Below, piece by piece: positions 1 to 7,410 of a DNA stretch of 64,000 nt; the stretch's first letter is position 1; each line of letters begins with the position of its first letter. Both the position numbers and the translations under genes were made by a program. The stretch covers positions 4,340,001-4,404,000 of the forward strand of contig NZ_CP151650.1 in assembly GCF_038397775.1 (NCBI RefSeq), written 5' to 3'. The DNA is from Pseudomonas sp. RC10. Lineage in GTDB: Bacteria; Pseudomonadota; Gammaproteobacteria; Pseudomonadales; Pseudomonadaceae. A model generated the notes under the pieces. That model saw only the letters and a program-made list of their open reading frames with translations. It made no database searches and was not told the DNA's origin.

Positions 1-626
1 CCGAAGTGACCTACAGCCTCAACGAAAAGAACGAACTGCGCATTCAGTACCACGCCACCACCGACAAACCCACGGTGCTGAACCTGACCAACCACAGCTA
101 CTTCAACCTTGCGGGTGCGGGCAATGGCGACGTGCTTGATCAGGTCGCCATTGTTCATGCCAGTCATTACACACCGGTCACTGAAAAGCTGATCCCGACG
201 GGCGAACTGCCCACCGTGACCGGTACCCCGCTGGACTTCCTCAAGCCGGTCGCTTTTGGCAAGCGCATTCGTGAGGACAACCAGCAACTGAAATTCGCCG
301 AACCGACTCAAGGCGGCTACGACCACAACTGGGTGCTGGATAACAAAGGCAAACTGTCAAATCTGGCGGCCGACGTGGTTGATCCGAAATCGGGGCGCCG
401 CCTGCAGTTGTTCACCACCGAACCGGGCGTGCAGCTCTACACCGGCAACTTCCTCGACGGCACGGTGAAAGGCAAGGCTGGCAAGATTTACCCGCACTGG
501 GGCGCCTTTACTCTCGAAACCCAACACTTCCCGGACTCCCCGAACCAGCCGAACTTCCCGTCCACACGACTCGATCCGGGCAAGGCGTATACCCAGACGA
601 CGGTGTTCAGGTTTTCCAGCAAATAG
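1..626 (+). CDS. galM: Aldose 1-epimerase (galactose mutarotase), 3' part
   Basis: This is the C-terminal 207 residues of an aldose 1-epimerase; the gene begins before the window. The enzyme interconverts alpha and beta anomers of aldoses such as galactose. Visible family motifs are NHSYFNLAG near the start of the visible part (its His is the catalytic base/acid pair member), DHNWVLD in the middle, and a late ETQHFPDSPNQP segment whose Glu is the family's catalytic general base. A terminal DPG..Y segment fits the end of the family. The 3' end is complete, with a TAG stop. A long hairpin repeat follows about 40 nt downstream. The substrate cannot be told from this part, so galM is a family-level name. 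Confidence 0.9.
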   Translation, partial: EVTYSLNEKNELRIQYHATTDKPTVLNLTNHSYFNLAGAGNGDVLDQVAIVHASHYTPVTEKLIPTGELPTVTGTPLDFLKPVAFGKRIREDNQQLKFAEPTQGGYDHNWVLDNKGKLSNLAADVVDPKSGRRLQLFTTEPGVQLYTGNFLDGTVKGKAGKIYPHWGAFTLETQHFPDSPNQPNFPSTRLDPGKAYTQTTVFRFSSK

Positions 627-669
627 CCCTCACGTCAGACACTGCATGACCTGAGGCTTGGTCCAAATC

Positions 670-776
670 CTGTGGAGACGCCGGAGGTTACGACGGCAGC
701 GATTGTGGTAGGTCAGACACGCGTCTGCAAACTGACCCACCGCCTCGCTGCCGTTGTCCCTCCGGCCTCTCCACAG
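670..776. repeat. Long imperfect inverted repeat (107 nt hairpin)
   Basis: Left arm 670-716 and right arm 732-776 are complementary over most of their length, with paired blocks CTGTGGAG/CTCCACAG, GCCGGAGG/CCTCCGGC, ACGGCAGCG/CGCTGCCGT and GGTCAG/CTGACC. The loop is about 15 nt. No T-run follows, so it is not a simple terminator. It could be a small MITE/REP-type element or a structured RNA. The overlapping minus-strand open frames are by-products of the palindrome. Confidence 0.7.
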
Positions 777-989
777 TGACCTCGGCGGTGCCAGAATCTG
801 CGACCGGCACATCCGCTGCGCCGACTCTGAAATGCCCTTCGACCCATCCATTCGTCCACATCTGCAAGCTCCGAATCACCCTTCTGTACCACGCGTAACC
901 GTTTGGCAACGAAAGGAATAATCCGACTGAATTTTCCCGAAAGATCTGACTCAAGGAGATGTGAGCGACTGATAGGGAGGTTTGCAAGC
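777..989. other. Intergenic remainder without clear gene
   Basis: Between the long hairpin and the small gene at 990 I see no convincing coding frame, terminator or recognisable operator. A GATAGGGAGG ribosome-binding site lies at the right edge. Confidence 0.5.
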
Positions 990-1214
990 GTGGCACAGTA
1001 CAAGCATTTCAGAATCGATTACCTGCTGCATGGCAAGTACAAAAGCTTCTACATCAGCGCCGAAGCCATGGACAACGCATCCGCCTGGCATTGGGCGTCG
1101 GTGGACGCAGGATTCGGGCAAATACCCAAATACCGTTCGGACAAGGTGCCGAAAGTCAGCAAGCCCAAGGCTGAACAACTCGGGTTGACTGACGTGGAAT
1201 GGGCGGAATCCTGA
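990..1214 (+). CDS. Small conserved Pseudomonas protein (DUF6555-like)
   Basis: A 74-residue protein beginning MAQYKHFRIDYLL. The GTG start at 990 is chosen because GGGAGG sits 9 nt upstream and the protein sequence becomes family-like from there; the open frame extends further upstream (from 903) but without a good ribosome-binding site. It has no signal peptide or membrane segment and carries many aromatic and basic residues, including a WHWASVDAG stretch. It resembles short single-domain proteins that I recall as DUF6555 in Pseudomonas; that assignment is from memory. Function is unknown. It stands alone, with a strong terminator just downstream. Confidence 0.6.
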   Translation: MAQYKHFRIDYLLHGKYKSFYISAEAMDNASAWHWASVDAGFGQIPKYRSDKVPKVSKPKAEQLGLTDVEWAES

Positions 1215-1242
1215 TTCGCACCCCATTCGCTGAAAATCGGTG

Positions 1243-1274
1243 CCGCCGGCCTTCGGGTTTCGGCGGTTTTTTTT
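1243..1274 (+). terminator. Rho-independent terminator after the small gene
   Basis: Stem CCGCCG/CGGCGG with inner GCC/GGT pairing around a TTCG-like loop, followed directly by eight T residues. It lies 28 nt after the stop of the gene at 990-1214. Confidence 0.85.
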
Positions 1275-1539
1275 GAAGGGTCCGCCCATGCCTATGTTGA
1301 CCCGGCAACAGCGAATCAACAGCTTGCTGCTCATGATGCAGCCCTTGACCCGGAATCCCTTCCCGCCTCAATCACCCTGCCTCGCCAAAGCGCTGAACCG
1401 GCCAACTCTGCCGGGCGACGATGGCACCCCGTGATGGCACAGCCCCTGCAATCCTCAGTCCACGTTCAGGACGATCCTGAATGCCTCTCCTTTCAACGTC
1501 GACACCACCTCACCTGATCGACGTCATCGAGACACCGCA
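1275..1539. other. Upstream region of the binding-protein gene
   Basis: No convincing gene; a 64-codon frame here runs out of the terminator. A perfect palindrome TTCAGGA-CGA-TCCTGAA at 1465-1481, about 60 nt before the next start, could be an operator. Confidence 0.35.
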
Positions 1540-2484
1540 ATGACCCTGTCCCGTTTCCTGCGTCGCAGCCTCGCATCCCTGGCCTTGCTGACCCCGCTCG
1601 CCCACGCCGCCACGCCCGTCACCCTGGTCGTAGGCGATCAGAATTATTACAACGTCCGCGCTTCGGTGGAGGCTTCCGGCGTCCTCAAGGACGCGCCTTA
1701 CACCGTGGAATGGAAACATTTCCAGTCCGCCGCCCCGGTGGCTGAAGGCCTGGAAGCAGGCGCCCTCGATTTGGGTTTCCTTGGCGATTCAGGCTTCATC
1801 TTCCTTGCCGCCAAAGGGGCACCGGTCAAGCTGATCGGCGTGTCCCGACAAAACCCCGACACCATCGCCCTGCTGGTGCCCAAGGACTCTCCGGCAAAAA
1901 CCATTCAGGACCTGAAAAGCAAGAAGGTCGCTTACTGGCCCGGGGCCTGGAGCCAGCAACTGACGTTGCGCGCGCTGGAAAAAGCGGGTTTGCCCAAGGA
2001 TTACGTAGAATTCGTCAAACTGATGCCGATTGACGCCGCCGCAGCTTTGCCCCAAGGCAGCATCGATGCGTTCCCGGTGTGGGAACCGTACATCTCGCAA
2101 CAACAGGTGTTTTCCGGTGCGCGTCCGATCATCACCGCACGCGGCCTGATGCCTGGGCTGTCGAGCATCGCGGCGAATGCCAACGCCATCGAACCCAAGC
2201 GCGCCGCGATCAGCGACTTCCTCGGCCGATTGCAGAAAGCCCGGGCATGGGTGCAGGCCAACAAAGAGGCCTACGCGGACCTGTGGGCGAAGAAAGCCAA
2301 TCTGGATCAGGCGGTGTCACGTCACTGGATCGGCCAAGCTGACATGAGCGTCGGACCGGTAGACGATGGCGCGGCGAAAGACTATCAAGGCACCGCTGAT
2401 TTCCTCGTGCAAACCGGCGCACTGCCCAAGCCGTTCGACACACACAGCGTAATCGACACGTCGTTTAGCGCCGCCTTTCACTGA
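1540..2484 (+). CDS. ABC transporter substrate-binding protein, sulfonate/nitrate type
   Basis: A 314-residue periplasmic binding protein of the SsuA/NMT1 type. The N-terminus has a clear Sec signal peptide (basic MTLSRFLRRS, hydrophobic core, cleavage near AHA-ATP). The mature protein shows the type 2 binding-protein pattern: an early VGDQNYYNVRA segment, GALDLGFLGDSGFIF about residues 72-86, ALLVPKDSPAKTIQDLKSKKV about 108-130, and IDAFPVWEPY about 175-184. Family members bind aliphatic sulfonates, taurine or related anions for an SsuBC/TauBC-type importer. No permease or ATPase gene lies beside it, so it is an orphan binding protein here and its ligand is not determined. Confidence 0.85.
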   Translation: MTLSRFLRRSLASLALLTPLAHAATPVTLVVGDQNYYNVRASVEASGVLKDAPYTVEWKHFQSAAPVAEGLEAGALDLGFLGDSGFIFLAAKGAPVKLIGVSRQNPDTIALLVPKDSPAKTIQDLKSKKVAYWPGAWSQQLTLRALEKAGLPKDYVEFVKLMPIDAAAALPQGSIDAFPVWEPYISQQQVFSGARPIITARGLMPGLSSIAANANAIEPKRAAISDFLGRLQKARAWVQANKEAYADLWAKKANLDQAVSRHWIGQADMSVGPVDDGAAKDYQGTADFLVQTGALPKPFDTHSVIDTSFSAAFH

Positions 2485-2818
2485 GGCGCGACCTGACCAT
2501 TGGCGCACTGCATCAGTGCCATTGAAAGAACTGATCATTAAACGACCATTGCGAGTAAGCCCTTGCCTTTAAGGGCTTACAGCCAGTTATCCACAGAGAT
2601 ATTCACGCTTTCCGTGGACAACTTTTTGAACAAAATGCCGTTGACTTTCAGGGGCTTCCGCGCGTAGCTCCTCGTTCAAACGGGGCCCCCTCCGTGTCCC
2701 GGGCACCGCTTCTTGGTACGGCAAAAAAAAATGTGTTTTTTCCGCGACGGATTTCCTCACCCACGCCGTTTAACCCTTCAACTGCACCCGCATCGGGTAC
2801 AGGTTTGAAGGAGTTGTC
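2485..2818. other. Intergenic region with palindrome and DnaA-box-like sites
   Basis: A perfect 10-bp inverted repeat GTAAGCCCTT/AAGGGCTTAC occupies 2555-2580. TTATCCACA, an exact match to the DnaA-box consensus, is at 2587-2595, and an inverted near-match (TTGTCCACG on the minus strand) is at 2613-2621. No gene is evident. The 3' part carries the putative promoter of the next gene. Confidence 0.5.
2772..2803 (+). promoter_or_regulatory. Putative ECF-sigma promoter, copy A
   Basis: AACCCTTCAAC at 2772-2782, then ATCGG at 2792-2796. The same blocks with identical spacing occur at 4785-4809 before the second WXXGXW gene. The AAC element is reminiscent of ECF -35 boxes. The gene start is 36 nt downstream of the first block. 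Confidence 0.45.
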
Positions 2819-3139
2819 ATGAGAGCAGCACGATCTCTGGCGAAGTTACGCTATGCCTTGATCCTTCCGGTCGCCCTCGCCGCCCTGGCCAGCACCCCGA
2901 CCTACGCCCGTGAAGAAATCATCATTCGCCAGGCGCCTCCGCCCGTGCGCATGGAGCCTGTTCCCGTGGCTCGGCCTGGCTATGCGTGGGATCAGGGCCA
3001 CTGGCGCTGGCAGGGACGCGGCTACGTCTGGGTGCCGGGGCACTGGCAGCCGGTGCGTCACAACGGCCGTTGGCAGCCGGGACATTGGGAAGCCCGTGGC
3101 CCGAACTGGTATTGGATAGAAGGTCGCTGGCTGCGCTGA
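2819..3139 (+). CDS. WXXGXW-repeat envelope protein
   Basis: A 106-residue exported protein. Residues 1-30 form a signal peptide with a long hydrophobic core ending near TYA. After a short acidic/proline spacer (about 31-50) come four WXXGXW-type repeats: WDQGHW, WVPGHW, WQPGHW and WIEGRW. Such proteins (YXWGXW/BcpO-related family) are small envelope proteins of unknown biochemical role. GAAGGAG precedes the ATG. The sigma factor gene follows after 102 nt with no terminator between, so the two may be cotranscribed. A second, shorter member of the family closes the same module at 4839-5051. Confidence 0.85.
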   Translation: MRAARSLAKLRYALILPVALAALASTPTYAREEIIIRQAPPPVRMEPVPVARPGYAWDQGHWRWQGRGYVWVPGHWQPVRHNGRWQPGHWEARGPNWYWIEGRWLR

Positions 3140-3241
3140 ACCACTGACTGGGTTGTGGTCTGAGATGACAGGCTATTTCAGGCCCTCCCCGTCGCTCCCG
3201 CCTGGGATCGGCAGCCCCACGACCTGTCGAGACATGCCGTA

Positions 3242-3856
3242 TTGAAAGACATTGATCCGGACATCGAGCTGTTGACCCGCATCGGCAACAACGAACCGGA
3301 AGCCGTCAATGAGATGGTGTCGCGCAAGCTCCCGCGCCTGCTGGCACTCGCCAGCCGCTTACTGGGCGATGCGGACGAAGCCCGCGACGTGACGCAGGAA
3401 AGCTTCATCAAGCTCTGGAAAGCGGCCGCCAGTTGGCGCAGCGGACAGGCGCGGTTCGACACCTGGCTGCACCGCGTCACGCTGAACCTGTGCTACGACC
3501 GGCTGCGGCGCCGCAAAGAACAGCCGCTGGACGATGACAGGCTGTTGCAGGAAATGACCGATCCTTCGCCCGGCGCTGACGAACAGGTGGAGACCGACGC
3601 GCAGCGCGCCTTGATGAGCGCAGCGCTGGCAGCCTTGCCGGACCGCCAGCGCGAGGCCATCGTGTTGCAGTATTACCAGGAGCTGTCGAACATCGAAGCG
3701 GCGGCGCTCATGGACATCAGCGTCGACGCACTCGAAAGCCTGCTGTCCCGAGCGAGGCGCAACCTGCGCCGTTATTTGACCGAGGCTGAGGGTGCCGATT
3801 CGCACACCGCCGTCAGCCCGGGTCTACCTCAAGGAGAGAAACGCCATGACGCCTGA
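3242..3856 (+). CDS. ECF-type RNA polymerase sigma factor
   Basis: A 204-residue sigma-70-family factor with region 2 at about residues 30-95 (ARDVTQESFIKLW core, then FDTWLHRVTLNLCYDRLRRR) and region 4 at about 125-180 (LPDRQREAIVLQYYQELSNIE followed by a helix-turn-helix). There are no regions 1.1 or 3, as in ECF factors. No ATG or GTG lies in frame upstream, so a TTG start at 3242 is used; the true start could differ slightly. The stop overlaps the anti-sigma start by 11 nt, implying coupled translation. With the next two genes it forms a sigma/anti-sigma/periplasmic sensor set. The pair should be compared with SbrI/SbrR of P. aeruginosa; I cannot confirm orthology. Confidence 0.88.
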   Translation: MKDIDPDIELLTRIGNNEPEAVNEMVSRKLPRLLALASRLLGDADEARDVTQESFIKLWKAAASWRSGQARFDTWLHRVTLNLCYDRLRRRKEQPLDDDRLLQEMTDPSPGADEQVETDAQRALMSAALAALPDRQREAIVLQYYQELSNIEAAALMDISVDALESLLSRARRNLRRYLTEAEGADSHTAVSPGLPQGEKRHDA

Positions 3857-4280
3857 ACGCTTTGCTCATCTGACCGAGGCCTACGGGGCCGACCTCAGAC
3901 ACTGGCCCGCCGATGAGCGTGACTCGGCGCGGGCGCTGATTGCCCACGGTGATGAAAGCGTGCAGGCCGCACTGCAACAGGCCGCATGGCTCGACCATCG
4001 CCTTGACCTTCACCTGGCTACGGTTCCGGACGCAGCATTGATGCACGACGTCATGGCTTCAGCCCGGCGAGTGGAGCGCCCCTCGTTTTGGCAGCGCTAT
4101 GCCGACTGGCTGTCGAGCCTTGGGTTCGTGGGCGTCGGCCTGGCCGGTGTTGCGGCGGGCATGCTGGTAGCGTCCCTGAGCCTGCCGCTGTCCGGTTCGC
4201 AGGAGCTGCTGCCGAGTGTGTTCGATCAGGGCGACACGGCGCTGATGATCGGCATTGATACCGAAGAGAGCGAAGAATGA
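3846..4280 (+). CDS. Transmembrane anti-sigma factor
   Basis: A 144-residue protein starting MTPERFAHLTEAYGAD, preceded by AAGGAGAGAAACGCC. The N-terminal part (1-85) is a soluble, helical, acidic domain suited to binding the sigma factor. One membrane helix follows at about 90-112 (GFVGVGLAGVAAGMLVASL), then a short acidic periplasmic tail ending in EESEE. It overlaps the sigma gene upstream and shares an ATGA with the next gene, so the three are translationally coupled. Assignment as anti-sigma rests on this arrangement and topology; sequence similarity to a named family is weak by eye. Confidence 0.8.
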   Translation: MTPERFAHLTEAYGADLRHWPADERDSARALIAHGDESVQAALQQAAWLDHRLDLHLATVPDAALMHDVMASARRVERPSFWQRYADWLSSLGFVGVGLAGVAAGMLVASLSLPLSGSQELLPSVFDQGDTALMIGIDTEESEE

Positions 4281-4750
4281 GCCAGTCCCCGCAACGCTTG
4301 AAACGTCTGCTGATCGCGTCGTTGCTCGCCAATGTGTTTCTGGTGGGCGGCGTGGTGGGCGGTCTGTATCAATGGTCGCAGCACCCACGGCCAGCGCCCG
4401 CAGTGGTGCAACATGGCTTGCGTCAGGCGATCGCCCATCTGCCCCAGGAACGCCGCCATCAACTGCGTCAGATGCTGCGCGAGACCCGCGCCGACAATCA
4501 ATCGCTGATCATGGCCAGCCGAGATGCCCACCGAGACGTCGTCCAGCGCCTGAAAGCGCCGTCCCTCGACCGCGATGCACTGGATGCGGACCTGGATCGT
4601 GCACGAACCGCCGACATCACGCTGCGCACCCGCGTGGATGCCACCCTCGCTGACTTCGCGGCGAGTTTGCCCGTCGAACAGCGGCAAGTGCTGGCCGACG
4701 CCATGACCGCTCGCCGTCAAGGCAAAGCGGCCAATACAGCAAAAGACTGA
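4277..4750 (+). CDS. Periplasmic heavy-metal-sensor-like protein
   Basis: A 157-residue protein with one N-terminal membrane helix (about 13-33) and a helical, basic periplasmic domain with coiled-coil character (about 45-145). It contains LPQERRHQLRQMLRETRADN and later LPVEQRQVLADAM, a pattern of the Metal_resist (CnrR/ZraP/CpxP-like) group. Such proteins sense metal or envelope stress and control an ECF sigma factor through the membrane anti-sigma. The start overlaps the anti-sigma stop (ATGA). Metal-binding His residues are few (one in QHGLRQAIAHL and one in RRHQLR), so the actual signal may not be a metal. Confidence 0.78.
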   Translation: MSQSPQRLKRLLIASLLANVFLVGGVVGGLYQWSQHPRPAPAVVQHGLRQAIAHLPQERRHQLRQMLRETRADNQSLIMASRDAHRDVVQRLKAPSLDRDALDADLDRARTADITLRTRVDATLADFAASLPVEQRQVLADAMTARRQGKAANTAKD

Positions 4751-4784
4751 CAGACAGCGACGGATTTGCCTGCCAGCCGCGTTA

Positions 4785-4809
4785 AACCCTTGAACGCCTC
4801 GTCAATCGG
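4785..4809 (+). promoter_or_regulatory. Putative ECF-sigma promoter, copy B
   Basis: AACCCTTGAAC at 4785-4795 and ATCGG at 4805-4809, the same blocks and 20-nt register as at 2772-2796. It lies 54 nt before the start of the lipoprotein gene at 4839. Confidence 0.45.
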
Positions 4810-4838
4810 TCGAAGGCACGCTGGATCAAGGATTTCAC

Positions 4839-5051
4839 ATGCTGCGTAAAACCAAAGCTGCCCTGTTGGCCCTGGCCGTGACGCTGTCACTCTCAGGCTG
4901 CGTCATCGAACGCCCTCACCCGCGTCGTCCGCCCCCACCCGTTGAAGTCGTGCCCGTCATGCCCGCCCCCGGCGCGCAATGGGTCGGCGGACACTACCGC
5001 TGGGCCGGCAATCAATGGTTGTGGGTGCCGGGTCACTGGCGCAGGTATTAA
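4839..5051 (+). CDS. Small WXXGXW-repeat lipoprotein
   Basis: A 70-residue lipoprotein. MLRKTKAALLALAVTLSLSGC gives a signal peptide with an LSGC lipobox (Cys at about 21). A proline-rich linker (RRPPPPVEVVPVMPAP) leads to two repeats, WVGGHYRW and WVPGHW. It is a smaller relative of the protein at 2819-3139. It lies 88 nt after the sensor gene and has its own copy of the shared upstream motif, which suggests that it is an output of the sigma factor. Its stop is 12 nt from the convergent DUF533 gene. Confidence 0.8.
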   Translation: MLRKTKAALLALAVTLSLSGCVIERPHPRRPPPPVEVVPVMPAPGAQWVGGHYRWAGNQWLWVPGHWRRY

Positions 5052-5063
5052 GCCTGATAGGGC

Positions 5064-5795
5064 TCAGGCCGGTGCGCTTTTGGCCTGTTGCTCCAGGTGC
5101 AGCTGGAGCTGAGGATCGATGCTGAGCGCGGCGGCGAGCTCGTCAAGGTAATTGCGCTCGGCGTCTTGTTGATCGTCCACCAGTAGCACACTGGCCAGGT
5201 ACATTTCAGCGGCCATCCCTGGCTCGCCATCAGCGGCCTGGGCGACTTCGGCAGCGTCCAATGGCTTGGCGACTTCTGCGTCCAGCCACTGTTGCAACTG
5301 CGGGTCGTCGGCGTGGCGGGCGATTTCCTTGCGGATCATGTCCTGCTCGTGCTCGTCGATAGTGCCGTCAGCCTTGGCGGCCGCGATCAGGGCACGCAGG
5401 ATGGCATGGCTGTGATCCTCAGCTTCCGGCCCGGCCAGTTGATCGACCGTGCGCGGTGCCTCCTGTGGCGCGGATGCCTGTTGCCGCTGCCACGTCTGGT
5501 AGGCCTGAAACGCCATCATGCCGAGAGAGGCCAACATCGCGTAATTGCTCGACCCCGACCGGGTCTGTGCGCCACCGGCGGGTCGGCCCGCCAGCCCTCC
5601 GCCGCCGAGCAAGCCGCCCAGCAGACCGCCCAGTCCGCCCAGCCCACCGCCAGCGCTCGCACCGCCTGAGCGGCCACCCAACAGACCGCCCAGTAATCCG
5701 CCCAGCCCGCCTTGCCCTGTTTCGTTGCCACGTTGCTGCGTCGCCGACCCCTGACTGGCGCGCAAGAGTTGTTCCAGCAAATCGCTGGTGTTCAT
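5064..5795 (-). CDS. DUF533 / TerB-like protein (YebE-type)
   Basis: A 243-residue protein. Residues 1-75 are low-complexity Gly/Leu-rich with repeated GGLLGGLLGG units, followed by a short hydrophobic segment around 85-97 (YAMLASLGMMAFQAY). The C-terminal half (about 125-235) is a helical TerB-like domain with AAAKADGTIDEHE, an acidic DxDGxIxxxE-type motif seen in TerB/DUF533 proteins. The family includes E. coli YebE, a cell-envelope stress-induced membrane protein of unknown function. It converges on the sigma-factor module, and the shared envelope theme may be coincidence. Confidence 0.82.
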   Translation of the reverse strand: MNTSDLLEQLLRASQGSATQQRGNETGQGGLGGLLGGLLGGRSGGASAGGGLGGLGGLLGGLLGGGGLAGRPAGGAQTRSGSSNYAMLASLGMMAFQAYQTWQRQQASAPQEAPRTVDQLAGPEAEDHSHAILRALIAAAKADGTIDEHEQDMIRKEIARHADDPQLQQWLDAEVAKPLDAAEVAQAADGEPGMAAEMYLASVLLVDDQQDAERNYLDELAAALSIDPQLQLHLEQQAKSAPA

Positions 5796-5970
5796 GTGCA
5801 GTTCCTCATCCGAGACATGTCACGCCTGAATCCAAACCATAGCCCTCAGACGACCGGTCGGCATGACCGTCTGGCCGACACCGTGTTCGGAAAATATTTA
5901 TGGCCCGCCATTGCCTCAAAAGACGCGTGTTAGCATCGCCCCCTTCTCGACGCTTGAAGGAGCCCAAGGC

Positions 5971-6624
5971 ATGCAGGACACCCACACATTCGCCGCCTTT
6001 CTGTTCGACATGGACGGCACGCTCACCAATTCCATCGCCGCAGCGGAACGGGTCTGGACCCAATGGGCCGTGAGCAAAGGGCTGGATGTCGAAGAACTGC
6101 TGTCCACCATCCACGGCGTGCGTTGCGTCGACACGATGCGTCGGCTGAACCTGCCCGGCGTGGACCCTGAACGCGAAGCCGAACGGCTCGCCCAGATGGA
6201 AACCGACGATGTCGAAGGCGTGGTGTCCATCGAGGGTGCCGCCCGATTTCTCGCGGCACTGCCGCCTGACCGCTGGGCCGTGGTGACGTCTGCGCCACGC
6301 CTGCTGGCCGAACGCCGGATTCAGGCGGCGGGCTTGCCTTTGCCGAACATCATGGTCTCGGCTGAGGACGTCGAGCAGGGGAAACCGGCACCGGACTGCT
6401 TTCTGTTGGCGGCGAAAAAACTGGGGGTGAAACCGGAGGACTGTCTGGTGTTCGAAGATGCGCCGGCCGGAATTGCCGCAGCAGAAGCCGCCGGAGCAAA
6501 GGTCATGGTGATCACCGCAACTCACAAGCATGTGATCGAGACGCCGCATCCGGGCCTGACCAGCTACGACGCCTACACCGTCTCCATCACCGATCAGGGA
6601 TGGCTGGCACTGAAGCCGCAATGA
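5971..6624 (+). CDS. HAD-superfamily sugar-phosphatase-like hydrolase
   Basis: A 217-residue HAD subfamily IA enzyme. Motif I is FDMDGTLT (residues about 11-18), with the first Asp as nucleophile and the second as acid/base. Motif II is VVTSA near 100, motif III is the Lys in GKPAPDCF near 135, and motif IV is VFEDAPAGI near 155. A small alpha-helical cap lies between motifs I and II. The family dephosphorylates sugar phosphates or glycerol phosphate (YfbT/YniC/Gpp2-like). The ATG at 5971 is favoured because GAAGGAG precedes it; the open frame continues upstream without a ribosome-binding site. The substrate is not determined. Confidence 0.88.
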   Translation: MQDTHTFAAFLFDMDGTLTNSIAAAERVWTQWAVSKGLDVEELLSTIHGVRCVDTMRRLNLPGVDPEREAERLAQMETDDVEGVVSIEGAARFLAALPPDRWAVVTSAPRLLAERRIQAAGLPLPNIMVSAEDVEQGKPAPDCFLLAAKKLGVKPEDCLVFEDAPAGIAAAEAAGAKVMVITATHKHVIETPHPGLTSYDAYTVSITDQGWLALKPQ

Positions 6625-6626
6625 CA

Positions 6627-6645
6627 GGCGCCCATTGCGGGCGCC
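6627..6645. terminator. GC-rich hairpin between convergent genes
   Basis: Perfect stem GGCGCCC/GGGCGCC with a 5-nt loop, between the stops of the HAD gene and the convergent phosphorylase gene. There is no good T-run on either side, so termination is only probable. Confidence 0.4.
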
Positions 6646-6660
6646 CACCTTCATCCTGCA

Positions 6661-7410
<750 letters not shown>

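Noticed and set aside
630..1003. Overlapping minus-strand frames downstream of galM
   Set aside because: They are created by the long palindrome at 670-776 and share no recognisable protein features.
1240..1434. 64-codon plus-strand frame starting in the terminator
   Set aside because: It begins inside a strong terminator stem and has no ribosome-binding site at its first start.
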